DNA of 64,000 nucleotides from Nemertoderma westbladi (GCA_032718475.1 JAUCBJ010007329.1:157096-221095); one strand, 5' to 3'; shown: positions 1 through 11,527, counted from the first letter of the stretch. Numbers and translations: made by a program. Notes: generated from the sequence alone by a model not told the origin.

Positions 1-150
1 TGCTGAATAACAAATGTAAAATGGTTTCAGATATACGTAGGAAAGCAGTATCACAGAGTAAATTTAGAACGTATGAAGAAATTAATCCAATGTTAGAAGT
101 GCATGCTATTTATAGAGTCAACAGTGTTTACCAGATAATATGCGAGTTAA
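1..150 (+). pseudogene. Non-LTR retrotransposon RT C-terminal remnant, left half
   Basis: The reading frame from position 21 (ending ..FRTYEEINPMLEVHAIY..) resembles the segment that precedes the C-terminal zinc-binding region of many animal LINE reverse transcriptases. The similarity resumes at 2009, on the far side of the piggyBac-like insertion, in a different frame, so at least one frameshift has also occurred. The insertion used the TTAA at 147-150. This is a dead fragment; clade not determined. Confidence 0.5.
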
Positions 151-654
151 CCCTATTAGTACCGGGCTATAAAATGTTGTACAAATACCGGGGGGGGGGG
201 GGGGGGGGTCATATTGACCCCCCCCCCTCTAAAATCTACAAATATTTACGAAAACGTCTGATTTTTTGTTTGTACGTAGGTATCACTAGTCTGGATCCGA
301 TGTACTGGGGTGGTTATATTGCAGCACCAAAATTACAAGTAGTGCACAATTTTCACAAAATTTGAAAGTTACATTTTCGGCTAATTATTTTTCAATACAG
401 GTTTTCTGGGGTGCAAAATAGATTGGAAAATATTTAGAAATGATATGATTACTATAAATGGCTGTTTAGTCCTCTCTGCGTAGGAAAGAAATGAAAAAAA
501 CAAGTAACCAACACTTTTCAGTTAGAACACAACATTTTTAATTCACTTATACGATGCTATAAATTCACATTTTCAGGTTTTCGAAGGCGCTGATTCTAAT
601 GGAATATATTTCTAATATGCCAGATCATTGCTACTTGTATTTTTCGGCGTAATT

Positions 655-1665
655 TGGCAAATTTTGGTGCTAGCACCAAATTTCGTACCCATCACCAAAA
701 AGTACAAGTTTGCGATGTCCAGTGCTGTTTTTATGGATTCCATCGGATTCAGGACCCTCATAAACCCGTATAACGCAAGAAACAAGGTGATACTATCTTC
801 TGATCAATTTGCATATTTTCCAAAATTTGGTGCTGGCACAACAATTTTCACCCACCGGCGAAAAATACAAGTTTGATAACTCTTATGAAATTTTTACTGA
901 TTCCATTGAATTCAGAACCATCACAAACCCGTATAACGCAAGAAACAAGGTGACACAATCAATTGATATATTTGATGGTTTTCAAAATTTGGTGCTAGCA
1001 CCACATGTTCGCGCTTTTAGACCTTTAGCAGTTTAACCTGCCAAATTTAGGTGTCTTCTAGGTTATAAATCGACTTTAGCCTATCACAAGTATTTGATAC
1101 ACATAAAGCTACATTAGCCGAAGCCAGCCTATGCGCGACCATTCACCCACGGTTAAGGGAGACTGGATTCGGATGCTCTGACCTTGTTGCGGTGTAGGCC
1201 TACTGTATTATTCGACTGATCGTTAATATATAATCTCTGACAAATATTATTCACTTTCGGGAAATATTAACAGTTCCTTTAGGACATGGCGCTCTAAGTA
1301 TGTAAACAGAGTTATGACTTACTTATTTTGCACCCATATCCGAAAAATACAAGTTTGAGATGTCTAGTTCGATAATTATATATTCCATTGAATTCAGAAC
1401 AGCCATAAACATCTAAAACGCAAGAAATAAATTGTCACAAGCAATTTTATCTATTGAATGAATTTCGTGCTAGCACCAAAATTTGCACACAGCACCGAAA
1501 AATGCAAGTTTGATACGCTTGGCGCAACTCGTATATATTTCATCGAATCCAGAACCCCAAAAAACCCCAATTGCGTAAAAAACAAGTTTCAAACAATCAA
1601 TTTACAAAATTGACATAATTCAAAATTTGGTGCTGGCACCAAAATTTGGCACCCACCAAAAAAAA
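655..1665 (+). repeat. Degenerate internal tandem repeat (~160 bp) of the piggyBac-like element
   Basis: Five units can be followed by the recurring palindrome TTTGGTGCTAGCACCAAA or its variants at about 664, 824, 986, 1466 and 1623, each followed by CACCCA..CGAAAAATACAAGTTTG, then ATTCCAT(T/C)GAATTC, then AACGCAAGAAA. Spacing is about 160-165 bp once the 320-bp insertion between units 3 and 4 is removed. The same units occur in copy 2 (about 22645-23330). Confidence 0.7.
1007..1326. other. ~320-bp insertion specific to piggyBac-like copy 1
   Basis: Copy 2 reads straight through at the equivalent position (ccacattttgcaccc, about 22981). Copy 1 has extra unique sequence here between ccacat and attttgcaccc, leaving at most a 2-bp AT duplication. 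I see no terminal inverted repeats, poly(A) or ORF in it. It may be a nested insertion, or ancestral sequence deleted from copy 2. Confidence 0.55.
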
Positions 1666-2008
1666 CAAGTTTGAAATTTCTAAATCAATTAATATGAATT
1701 CCATCCAATTTCTAACACCAAAAAACCGGTGTAAATAAAAAATAGAGATGTTACAATTCATATTTAATGAAATGTAATTTTCAAAAAACGTCTCAAAAAA
1801 AGTGCCAAAAATAGGGTTAAAAAATGGTACTATAACTCGAAAAGTACCCAATATTTTTGAAAACGGTTTTCACTACTAGGAAGACAATAGATTTTTAGGA
1901 AAAGTCATAAAATTTCAGATTCCCAACTGCGTTTGTTTCAGAATTATAATAAAAAACCACGGGGGGGGGGTATATTGACCCCCCCCCCCCCGGGTTTAAT
2001 AGGGTTAA

Positions 2009-2400
2009 TGTAAGTAGATTTAGGTTGAGTTCACACAAATTAAGAATAGAAATTGGTAGGTGGAGTAGAACACCACGCGAAGATAGGGTCTGTTTCTGTA
2101 AAACCGGTCAAATTCAGACCGAGTCACATGTATTATTCGAGTGTCAGATGACCAGTAAAGTACCAGTAAAGTAGTCACAGTTCTCATGTAATAGTAACTT
2201 AGCGGATTTTATGTGGTGTAAACCTGAGGTTGTTGCTAATTTAGTTACACAAATTTTGAATATTTTGGATTTAAAGTAAATATTGGACAAAAATACATTA
2301 TTTAAGTGTTGTGAATCTTTATATCATGTCATTTGGTAATTGGATTAAAGCATTTGTGTTTAATAGTTTATTTAATTTCATTGTCGCCGTTTTGTCAATA
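2009..2400 (+). pseudogene. Non-LTR retrotransposon RT C-terminal remnant, right half and 3' tail
   Basis: Read through the empty TTAA site, one frame gives RFRLSSHKLRIEIGRWSRTP followed by a Cys/His-containing stretch (VCFCKTG..ESHVLFEC). This is the zinc-binding type of C-terminus common in animal LINE RTs. A frame ending ..LNILDLK and an AT-rich 3' region with an ATATAT run (2400-2425) follow. It is interrupted by the element at 151-2004 and by a frameshift. Confidence 0.55.
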
Positions 2401-2635
2401 AATATATATATATTATATATATATTACCGATGTTTGGTTTTAACTGTCTCCAAATTCTTGCAAAATTATTATTCAAGTTAACGAAATTGCTAAGCTAATA
2501 AATTGAAATTACCATGTAAATTGCAATATGTGAATTGTCATATTATCAGTTTAGGAATGAAAGGAATGGTCAAGAATACTTCATATAAATAGTGTAATTT
2601 CTGTGAGGCATAACGAAATCAGACTCTGACTACAT

Positions 2636-3226
2636 CTACTGCTGGGTACATGCTACTGCTGGGTACATGCTACTGATGGGTACATGCTACTGCTGGGTAC
2701 ATGCTACTGATGGGTACATGCTACTGCTGGGTACATGCTACTGATGGGTACATGCTACTGCTGCGTACATGCTACTGCTGGGTACATGCTACTGCTGGGT
2801 ACATGGTACTGCTGGGTACATGCTACTGCTGGGTACATGATACTGCTGGGTACATGCTAATGCTGGGTACATGCTACTGCTGGGTACATGCTACTGCTGG
2901 GTACATGGTACTGCTGGGTACATGCTACTGCTGGGTACATGATACTGCTGGGTACATGCTACTGCTGGGTACATGCTACTGCTGGGTACATGCTACTGCT
3001 GGGTACATGCTACTGATGGGTACATGCTACTGCTGCGTACATGCTACTGCTGGGTACATGCTACTGCTGGGTACATGGTACTGCTGGGTACATGCTACTG
3101 CTGGGTACATGATACTGCTGGGTACATGCTACTGCTGTATACATGCTACTGCTGGGTACATGCTACTGCTGGGTACATGCTACTGCTGGGTACATGCTAC
3201 TGCTGGGTACATGCTAATGCTGGGTA
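2636..3226 (+). repeat. 17-bp minisatellite (TGGGTACATGCTACTGC)n
   Basis: About 34-35 tandem copies with scattered substitutions (CTGATGGG, CATGATAC, CATGGTAC, CTGCGTAC). The array resumes for about 25 bp at 4372-4396, showing that the LINE at 3227-4373 landed inside it. Seventeen is not a multiple of three, so the long ORFs across it simply cycle through three frames and are not evidence of coding. Confidence 0.95.
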
Positions 3227-4373
3227 ATAATAATAATAATAATAATATTTATTTATAACGCGCCCTATCAGTTAGTACAAGTTGTTCAGGGCGCAATGAT
3301 AAAAACCAACTATAGTATCTTAAAAATATATATATAGTTAGTACAGTAAAAATAAGTTTTGAATAAACTTAATTGTGGAACAGTGAAATAAAAAATTAAA
3401 ATACAGATTAGTCTGTAGAATACTCCAATCGAAACAGGTGGGTTTTTAGACGAGAGTTAAACGTTTCGACCGTCGTGGCATTCCGCACATATAGTGGAAG
3501 CGAATTCCAGATAGTTGGTGCAGCAACCGAAAAGGAACGTTTACCATAGTGCTCCATCCTGTACCGGGGTACAGTAAGTAGCCCAGCACTGCCTGATCTC
3601 AATGCACGGATTGGAATGTATGGGACAAGTAGATTGCATAAGTATTGCGGAGCCAGCCCGTGTAAACACTTAAACGTTAGTGATGCTATTTTATAATTTA
3701 TTCGGCGGCGTACAGGTAACCAATGAAGTTCACGCAGTACTGGCGTTATGTGATCCCGTTTACGTGTATTCGTCAGCATCCTCGCTGCACAATTCTGCAC
3801 GTATTGTAGTCTTGAAATGTATTTCGCAGGCAACCCATAATATAGTGAATTAAACGCGTCTAGTTTACTGGATATAAGCGCATGAATAAGAATTTCGAGC
3901 TCTTTATTTCCAAAATAACGCTTTACTTTTGACAGACTACGCAAATGGTAGAACGCGTCTCTGACAGTGATAGCGATCTGTTTGGAATTCATCATATAAC
4001 AATCCATTTGATACCCCAGACTACGTGCACCAGATTTGCATTCAACGGTATCAACACCAACTCGAACCTGATGTAGGTTTAAGTCCGGGTTGAAGCGGGA
4101 CTGCAAGACCAATATTTCAGTTTTATCTGTATTGAGTTTAAGGAAATGTTTTCTCATCCATGCATTCACATCTTCGAGACATTTTTCTGTTACAGTTACC
4201 GCATGATTTATATCTGCAGGCTTAAAGGCGATATATATTTGGGTGTCGTCCGCATATAGATGGTATTTAAGGCCATGTTTAATTATCACGGAGGACAACG
4301 ATCGTGTGTAGATACTGAATAATACCGGCCCCAATACAGATCCCTGTGGTAATCCAAACTTAAGTTTTTTCTG
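3227..4373 (-). mobile_element. 5'-truncated CR1/L2-type LINE with (ATT)n tail
   Basis: On the minus strand, codons from about 4373 to the stop at 3408 give about 320 residues of reverse transcriptase. The [16 protein letters not shown] motif lies near the N-end, then the catalytic YADD box ([11 protein letters not shown]), then the thumb and C-terminal region ending [21 protein letters not shown]. That C-terminus is characteristic of the CR1/L2/Crack group. The RT is 5'-truncated just before the PQG motif. A 3' UTR of about 160 bp and a tail of AAT repeats (3227-3250 on the plus strand) follow. The RT frame is open throughout, so the insertion is probably fairly recent. The endonuclease and the start of the RT are absent. 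Confidence 0.85.
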
Positions 4374-4677
4374 GTACATGCTGGGTACATGCTACTTTGT
4401 ACGTGGAAACCATAAACATTGCTTATTGAGTATTTTTGTTAAGTCGAACATTGGCAACTGATCCATAAATACGTACATCTAGACTCATCCGTACATCTGC
4501 TCCTACATTGATCACTTATGTATGGTGATAAACATTTCATACAATATGCAGGCTGCAGCACAGTCAAGACCTTGCAATCGAGAATTTATAGAATTCTTAC
4601 AAGACGGTACAAAAATGAAATAAGGCTAAACAGATTTATTTAATTTGTATTGTATAGGATAAATATTTAGGTCAGGC

Positions 4678-4765
4678 AGATGGGACCACACACCTAATAA
4701 ATGGGACCACACACCTAATAAATGGGACCACACACCTAATAAATGGGACCACACACCTAATAAAT
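4678..4765 (+). repeat. 21-bp tandem repeat, four copies
   Basis: The unit ATGGGACCACACACCTAATAA is repeated four times almost exactly. The rest of 4397-5148 is AT-rich, with no supported gene. Confidence 0.9.
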
Positions 4766-5148
4766 GGAAGAGCAAATGAAAGTAAGTGTAAGAATAAGCG
4801 TAACTAGGAAGGAGTATGTCTCTTAGTTATTTAATAGTCTAATTGCGCTAACTTTTGGTGTTATTTCACTATATATATTATTAGTATATGGCTCTGTCAT
4901 GGAATTACGAAAATAATAATAATAATTTTTACATATCGTATTTTATGATGGTTGTGTTTTTTTTTAATCATTTCAATTCTAATCTTTTTATCAATTCAAT
5001 ACAATGGCCACTCCTTTTAGTATACATAGCTGGGAGTAATAGATATAGATCTGCACCCCCACACCAATGTGAGTGTAACCTGTATACTTTCGATTTTTTT
5101 GTAAAGTTCTAGCCCGAAGCGGGGATTAAAAGGTGTTTAGCTGAGGAA

Positions 5149-6163
5149 GATAGAGTGAAGTGATAGAGGATAGAACTGGTTGAACGGGATAGAGTGAAGT
5201 GATAGAGGATAGAACTGGTTGAACGGGATAGAGTGAAGTGATAGAGGATAGAACTGGTTGAACGGGATAGAGTGAAGTGATAGAGGATAGAACTGGTTGA
5301 ACGGGATAGAGTGAAGTGATAGAGGATAGAACTGGTTGAACGGGATAGAGTGAAGTGATAGAGGATAGAACTGGTTGAACGGGATAGAGTGAAGTGATAG
5401 AGGATAGAACTGGTTGAACGGGATAGAGTGAAGTGATAGAGGATAGAACTGGTTGAACGGGATAGAGTGAAGTGATAGAGGATAGAACTGGTTGAACGGG
5501 ATAGAGTGAAGTGATAGAGGATAGAACTGGTTGAACGGGATAGAGTGAAGTGATAGAGGATAGAACTGGTTGAACGGGATAGAGTGAAGTGATAGAGGAT
5601 AGAACTGGTTGAACGGGATAGAGTGAAGTGATAGAGGATAGAACTGGTTGAACGGGATAGAGTGAAGTGATAGAGGATAGAACTGGTTGAACGGGATAGA
5701 GTGAAGTGATAGAGGATAGAACTGGTTGAACGGGATAGAGTGAAGTGATAGAGGATAGAACTGGTTGAACGGGATATAGTGAAGTGATAGAGGATAGAAC
5801 TGGTTGAACGGGATAGAGTGAAGTGATAGAGGATAGAACTGGTTGAACGGGATAGAGTGAAGTGATAGAGGATAGAACTGGTTGAACGGGATAGAGTGAA
5901 GTGATAGAGGATAGAACTGGTTGAACGGGATAGAGTGAAGTGATAGAGGATAGAACTGGTTGAACGGGATAGAGTGAAGTGATAGAGGATAGAACTGGTT
6001 GAACGGGATAGAGTGAAGTGATAGAGGATAGAACTGGTTGAACGGGATAGAGTGAAGTGATAGAGGATAGAACTGGTTGAACGGGATAGAGTGAAGTGAT
6101 AGAGGATAGAACTGGTTGAACGGGATAGAGTGAAGTGATAGAGGATAGAACTGGTTGAACGGG
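5149..6163 (+). repeat. 39-bp minisatellite, 26 near-identical copies
   Basis: The unit begins GATAGAGTGAAGTGATAGAG and ends GGATAGAACTGGTTGAACGG. I see almost no variation in 26 copies apart from one GATATAGTG near 5774, so the array has recently expanded or been homogenised. Because 39 is a multiple of three, the minus strand is open for 369 codons as a 13-residue repeat (LSRSTSSILYHFT). No promoter, start context or homology supports this as a protein. Confidence 0.95.
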
Positions 6164-6880
6164 ATATTTCTTGGAGAACTTTTATCTTACTTTTATTACA
6201 TTTATGTAAATTTTGCACAGAAATTGTTAAATTTCCAATTCAAACAATAATCTAAAGAAATAAATATGAGGAATCTCTAAATAAATGCAATTCATGTATT
6301 ACAATAATGTAGACATGTAATGGTTTGTGAAAAAGAAATAATATTGGATTTATCTTTAAAAAAATATACTAGATTACATTTAAAAAATAATACTATATTT
6401 AAAACTACAAAACAGGCAACTGGATAGAATCTTGACCTTGAATATAAAAAAGTAACATTTATTTACTAAATATCATTTGAATCAATTTGTTTAATCTCGA
6501 GTACTTGAGTTGCATAATTATTCCATTAATTAACCTATTTATTACCAGTTTATTATTATTATTATTAATTTCTTTTGAAGTTTGATTCTTTCCTTTAAGA
6601 AGTAAAATGTAGGTACTTTACATACTGACAGTAGTGTGAGTGGGATGGAGAACGGGTAATGCAATAAAGTGAAACGTAAAATTAAATTATTTCACTTTTA
6701 AAAACTGAACTTATAAAATAAATATAAGCGCTAAATCAAAAACTATGGCTCTGGATGGACATCGACGTTTGTTCTTCAAATTTCACGAATTAAATAAAAA
6801 AAGAAAATATTTACAATTAAATTACTATATACTATTCCATATATATCTTATACAAATTTAATAACAGTTTGTCAACAACA
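6164..6880. other. AT-rich upstream region of the first SET gene
   Basis: No ORF or repeat of note. TATA-like strings occur at about 6712-6733 (TTATAAAATAAATATAAG) and 6838-6851, within 170 bp of the ATG; they may be promoter elements but are unremarkable in such AT-rich DNA. Confidence 0.3.
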
Positions 6881-8443
6881 ATGTTTCATTATAACTTATT
6901 TACTATAACAATAATTCTAAGTTTTATGGTATATGTTTATAATATTTATAACAATCGATCTTCCAATTTTTTCACCCGAAAACATTATGACAATGTTTTC
7001 GACGAAGCAGTGATTTATAAAAATAATCCTCATTTGAATATAACAACTCCATTATTGAGACCACTAACCTTTCTTTCTGGTAATGACATACCATTTGGAA
7101 CACCGAATCGATCTAAGCTAACTGCACCTACTGGATGGATAGAACTTCGTACTTCAACTATACCAGGTGCTGGATTGGGTGCATTCGCTGACAGGGATTT
7201 ACCAATTGGGACATTCTTTGAATGCGAGGGTTTACTTCAGTACGCTGCTAACCAAACACGCACGAGTACGAATGTATACAGCTGGGTAGTTCCCAATCGC
7301 AAGAACACTTCCGTGCCTCTCAGGTTGAATGCAGAAAATTCAGAATCGTCTAATTGGGCAAGATATGTAAATTCCGCAAACTTTTTAGAAGAGCAAAATG
7401 TTATAGCAAACACTTACAATGAACATGTTTACTATATAACATTGCGTGAAATTAACCAAGGTGAAGAACTTCTTGCTTGGTACGGTTCCCAATATGCTAA
7501 CACCAGAAGCTATTTCATTGTGCCATCTAAAGATCAAGCTTATATTAAAGTTAACATGTCACCTCAAGAAATGCACATTTTGTCGGGGAACTGCAAACGG
7601 GACAACCAATTGAAATACTGGGAGGATGATTGTACCGAGAGAAGTTATCAAATCTTGGAGTTACTTGTTGCTGGAGCTCCAAAATTAGGCAACCCATCAG
7701 AATACATTCAAAAATATATATATGGAAAGAGTTCAACTGCATCTGCAACAGTGAATATTACTAAATTACTTGTCTTAAACGATTACCCTACCATACCTGG
7801 AATGATAAACAGGGGCATGCTAACGACGCCATCGTCCTTTGTTATTAGAGAGTCGACAATTGGAGGGGCAGGTTTGGGGGCATTTGCTACAGAAAATATT
7901 CCCGTAGGAACGATAATATCAATGAAGGGACGCATTATAAAGGACCCACTGTTTCATATGGGAAGATATTCTTGGGTAATGCTTATTGATAACAACATCA
8001 GAACCATATTAGATACTGATGACATTCGCTTCTCCAATTGGGTACGATTTGTTAATTCAGCTAATTGCCAACAGCAATTTAATACTCTTATATTTAGTGA
8101 TAATGATAAAATGTTTCTGATAATTACAAAAGCGATACCGGCTGGGAAAGAACTTTTAGTCTGGTATGGTAAGAGTGCACTAAACCAACACAACATAACT
8201 CAGGATTCCGGAATAGAAGAATTTGAGAGCCTCATTTCTATACCCACAGCTGGGGGTACGTTTCATGGTTTATTTATTGGAAAGAAACCGCAAGGACTAA
8301 CCTCATTTTATTTCCTTCATCCGTCATTTGGTTATGCAAGAAATATTACCGCATTGGATGCTGTCTCATTAGCTGATAATTTTGAAGAGTTAAGCAGCGA
8401 TAGAATATTAAGGGACTATCTTGTTTCTATTGCAAAGTATTGA
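6881..8443 (+). CDS. Tandem PRDM-type SET-domain protein with N-terminal membrane segment
   Basis: Intronless ORF of 520 residues from the ATG at 6881 (A at -3); a TTG-initiated start at 6869 is less likely. Residues about 8-22 form a hydrophobic segment (signal peptide or anchor). SET-A, residues about 90-205, shows GAGLGAFADRDLPIGT, then SNWARYVNSANFLEEQN, then GEELLAWYG. SET-B, about 300-405, shows GAGLGAFATENIPVGT, SNWVRFVNSAN and GKELLVWYG. These are the hallmarks of PRDM-type SET folds, which lack the NHS motif and post-SET cysteines. A linker carries SGNC..DN.LK.W..DC, with two cysteines conserved in the paralogue at 25808-27289, and there are several N-glycosylation sequons. PRDM SETs are known as nuclear histone methyltransferases or pseudo-enzymes; a secretory-pathway location here is inferred. 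No zinc-finger array is present. Confidence 0.85.
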   Translation: MFHYNLFTITIILSFMVYVYNIYNNRSSNFFTRKHYDNVFDEAVIYKNNPHLNITTPLLRPLTFLSGNDIPFGTPNRSKLTAPTGWIELRTSTIPGAGLGAFADRDLPIGTFFECEGLLQYAANQTRTSTNVYSWVVPNRKNTSVPLRLNAENSESSNWARYVNSANFLEEQNVIANTYNEHVYYITLREINQGEELLAWYGSQYANTRSYFIVPSKDQAYIKVNMSPQEMHILSGNCKRDNQLKYWEDDCTERSYQILELLVAGAPKLGNPSEYIQKYIYGKSSTASATVNITKLLVLNDYPTIPGMINRGMLTTPSSFVIRESTIGGAGLGAFATENIPVGTIISMKGRIIKDPLFHMGRYSWVMLIDNNIRTILDTDDIRFSNWVRFVNSANCQQQFNTLIFSDNDKMFLIITKAIPAGKELLVWYGKSALNQHNITQDSGIEEFESLISIPTAGGTFHGLFIGKKPQGLTSFYFLHPSFGYARNITALDAVSLADNFEELSSDRILRDYLVSIAKY

Positions 8444-8522
8444 ACTACAGTATTTTCGAATTGCTTTTGAATGATTTCTATTTTTTTTATTGTTCTAAAT
8501 TACACCATTTATCTATATATCT

Positions 8523-8856
8523 ATAATCGGCCTGCTGCATTGAAGCTGCACAATGAGATTCTGGCTTAACATAAATATTTTGCCACCACCATGGATTCAA
8601 CAATTGGCAAGCCCAATGCAGCGTGCATTTGCTAGATCATCCGCATCTTCAAGGCCAGTGTCCTTTAAGATGCGTCTCAAGAAAATCATGGGCTGTCCAC
8701 CACGCTTATTTTCCCCATGGGGCTGCGAAAGCATTAGATTGTGCACAGGCTGGTCCTCACGGCGAAAGCAATGTCTTGCAAAGCGGAGGCAGCTTTGTTC
8801 GAGAGTCAAGCTTGGGGGATCCAATAAGATACCTCCAATGCCATATAGTGTCTAGT
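8523..8856 (-). mobile_element. RTE-like LINE, 3'-end fragment (family of 46321-50021)
   Basis: The minus-strand translation PPSLTLEQSCLRFARHCF..DQPVHN..GGQPMIFLRRILKDTG matches the C-terminus of the LINE at 46363-46956. The 3' end (ATCGGCCTGCTGCATTG) corresponds to the one next to the TAG tails at 46321 and 48100. It is 5'-truncated at about 8856, where it meets another LINE remnant. Confidence 0.75.
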
Positions 8857-9150
8857 TAGAAATGTGTACACTGTACACAGGAAAGACCATGCAGGCCATC
8901 AAGTAGAACTCGACTGCCACATCGGTCGCATGTGCGTGGTTCTACCACCTTGCACCCCAGACGAGTAGCAACGGTTAACCGAAACTCACTACCAGTGAGA
9001 CTCAACCCCAACCCGGTGCTTGGGAGGGCATCAAGCCAGCAACCTGCAGTTGGATCATCGAGGGAGTTCACTTGGGCAAAGTTGAGGGGCGACGCTACGA
9101 GGCGAAGCATTGCAAGGTTCTCCTTGAGGATGGGGGCGGAATATTATTAA
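8857..9150 (-). pseudogene. LINE C-terminal fragment with CCHC motif (restriction-like nuclease type)
   Basis: The minus strand encodes GCWLDALPSTGLGLSLTGSE followed by a CxxC..HxxxxC cluster (CDRCGS..DGLHGLSC). The cluster is the same as that at 43185-43240, which sits in front of a PD-(D/E)xK-like region. The fragment stops where the nuclease would begin. LINEs such as R2 carry a CCHC plus restriction-like endonuclease after the RT; assignment to this kind of element is inferred. Confidence 0.5.
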
Positions 9151-10870
9151 TTACTTCTATTATTAGTTCCCTATTATTAGTATTATTAGTTATATTATTA
9201 TTACCCAGTACATCAATATATGATATCAATTTTGCAAACACCTTTTGTTTTTACCATTCTTTGATGCAATAATCATTTAATAACTCTTAGGCATACATAT
9301 TAAGGAAAAACGCTTAGTAGAGCTAATAAATGTGTTTAATAGAGATAAATATAGTTATTGTAATTCCGCAATATATTAACTATATTATATATTTTTTCTT
9401 AAATTATAGCACAACAAACAATGGCTAGTATCAGTGAACAAACCTACTGTATAACTATACATACAATGTTATACACATGTTGGCAGGACGAGGACAATAA
9501 AACTCAGTATTGGGTAGCCAGATCAACCCCCCGCAGACCTGCCCCATCCCCAAAGCCCGACCCACGCCAAGACCGTCGACCACCTCTGAGGCAGAGAGAA
9601 TTCGATCGGAGGAGGGCGAATGGAATCCTCCGGCGAACTCCACCCTGCACACAGGCAAGGCCCCTCTCGGCCATCCTAGCTTGTCTTAATGGGCCGCAGA
9701 TATACTTTATCCCTCCACAATAGTGATTAATGGCAGTGAAGCCACACAGCTTCCAACCGTTCCTTCAGTGGGCGACTTAGAGCTCACAGATCTCACGCTC
9801 AGCTATACACTTTCCTAGTTCCTGTCCTTAAACGTTTGAGGAACGATTGGCTGTCCACCATATCTATTCTCATCAGATGTGGTGAGACAGCAAAAGCATA
9901 AGTATGTGTACAAGTTGATACTTCCGGTTCAAAACAGTGATCAGCAAGCTTCAGGTGCCTCTCTGCAGGGTGATGCTGTGTCTTGTCAAGAGATGTTACT
10001 ATAGTTTATAATACCTCATTGCTCATGTGTGCATCACAGGGAATGTTGTGCACCCTGACTTGCTAGCATCCTGGTATATTCAATATGCCGAAACCTGGTG
10101 TTTCCAGCAGTCAGTGCCCAGTACTAACTAAGCAGCTCAGACTCCATTGCTACCTGGAAAAGGCGTCACAACTCTTCCAGATCCTGGATAGCTTATGGAT
10201 GACAGTCCAGGCTTTGCCTTTGCGAGCCCATGACATTAACGAACTACGAACCAATGATCCAATCCAATGTAGCATAAGTCATTCACATTACCTCCAGTCC
10301 ATCCAGGGTTTAAATGTTATCACGTTCAATTTTCTGCTGGTCTGTGTCCATGCAATTCACAAAGTGGCCAAAACTGAATGCAGCCTCCTCTAAGCTAGAT
10401 AACAGCTAATAATCCCTCCAATGTATCTGACAGTAGACCAAGGGCAAGAGCTATCGAGGTCGCAGATCACGATCAACACGATGACACGACAAAATACAAG
10501 CATTTGTTTGTATTTGTTATTTGTATTTGTCATGCCGCATATTGACACATATCAACAAAATGCCCTAATGTACGATATATTTCAGTGTCTTATCATTTCA
10601 GTAATATATTATCATACTTGCACTACTTGCTTTTTTCGTGACCGTGGGACCACATTCAAAATTACCAATAATTTTCTCGACTGTTAATTTGAGTTATATA
10701 ATCTTGATCAGCATCCGTTATGTACTACAAATATATGTATTTTAGTGAGACATAAATATTTTTGAAGATGGGTGCCAGAAAGGGACCACAGCACGAAAAC
10801 TAACATAGCCATGTAAATTACGTTGAACGTAAATTGTAAATTACGTAAATTGTAAATTGTAAATTACGTA
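9151..10870. other. Long stretch without recognised gene
   Basis: AT-rich at 9151-9420, with TTATTA runs. More GC-balanced sequence at 9500-10450 contains ORFs up to 102 codons (10085-10393) whose products I do not recognise; its composition resembles decayed transposon DNA. Around 10810-10880 a short repeat of GTAAATTAC and GTAAATTGTAAATT occurs. Confidence 0.4.
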
Positions 10871-10879
10871 AATTACGTT

Positions 10880-10927
10880 TGATAGCCGATTAAATTTTAG
10901 GAAAGGTCAAGAAATTTCGGTTTTCCC
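10880..10927. mobile_element. Relict piggyBac-like element, part left of the BEL insertion
   Basis: The sequence TTTTAGGAAAGGTCAAGAAATTTC..TTCCC resembles the interior near the right end of the piggyBac-like copies (TTTTTAGGAAAAGTCATAAAATTTC..TTCCCAAC at about 1895-1925). The counterpart 3' end is at 23736-23784, beyond the BEL element. The left part of this relict is not recognisable. Confidence 0.45.
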
Positions 10928-11516
10928 TGTGACGGGATCCGGGAATCCCGACCGGTTGGTTATTCTATTTACGCGTCCCCGCCGTGTGTGAAAAGAGTTC
11001 GTTGGATTGAGAGTTCTGAAGTTCTTGATTAACATGTATAAAATATAGTGAACGAATAATATAAGCACAGTTAATAGGATCAAGTAATAAGTGAATGATA
11101 TACTGGTAAAAATAGATGATGATGCTGGCCGCAGTGGACGGTAATAGAAGTTGCCGTTCCGCCCTAACTGAACTGACTAACTAAGTAAAGATATGGGAAA
11201 CAGTAACTGGTAATATACTGCCCTAGGTTGGCCATATTACTCAGCGGATGCCTGCCCCCCATTGGCTAACAACTTAATTCTCGCCCTCCCATCACTCTCC
11301 CATCTCTGGGAGTGTTTCCCCCCACTACTGTCATTCTCTCCCTCCCGGTGGTATAACCTCTGACCCCCGCTGTGTGTGTTCCTTTGGGGCCTGTCTTCCC
11401 CGTTTATTGGGGTGATACGAGGTTGATTGGCAATCAACCTCGTACTCCCAATATTGCTTAAAGTTGCCCTGCTTGGCCAACTTTATGGGGTGGTTGGCGA
11501 ATTGAATTCGCTAACA
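10928..11516 (-). repeat. BEL element 3' LTR (left in window)
   Basis: 589 bp, ends TG..CA, matching the interrupted LTR at 21580-23730. It still has the uninterrupted site ATTGCTTAAAGTTG at about 11452, where the partner LTR received the piggyBac-like element. Confidence 0.9.
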
Positions 11517-11527
11517 CTCCCCCCCAT
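11517..11527 (-). promoter_or_regulatory. Polypurine tract of the BEL element
   Basis: Directly inside the 3' LTR the minus strand reads GCATGGGGGGGAG, a polypurine tract for plus-strand priming. The second BEL element has GCATGGGGGGAG at the same place (35789-35799). Confidence 0.75.

Larger units (their letters stand above)
151..2004 (+). mobile_element. piggyBac-like non-autonomous element, copy 1
   Basis: The element is flanked by TTAA on both sides (147-150 and 2005-2008). Its ends are inverted: left CCCTATTAGTACCGGG, right the complement of CCCTATTAAACCCGGG. A TTAA duplication with CCC..GGG ends is the hallmark of the piggyBac superfamily. No transposase is encoded; the short ORFs inside are incidental. 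Each end carries a G-run/C-run palindrome around TCATATTGA or TATATTGA (190-227 and about 1963-1992). The interior holds about five degenerate repeats of about 160 bp. Copy 2 at 22099-23672 is nearly identical, but copy 1 has about 320 extra bases (1007-1326) and lacks an A-rich stretch present near the left end of copy 2. Confidence 0.8.

Noticed and set aside
2636-3226. Array of short repeats that could be mistaken for a CRISPR array
   Set aside because: The 17-bp units are contiguous, with no unique spacers, and the context is an animal genome. The same applies to the 39-, 48-, 61- and 19-bp arrays.
2701-3258. 185-codon ORF across the 17-bp minisatellite
   Set aside because: Pure consequence of a stop-free repeat; no start context, homology or conserved ends.
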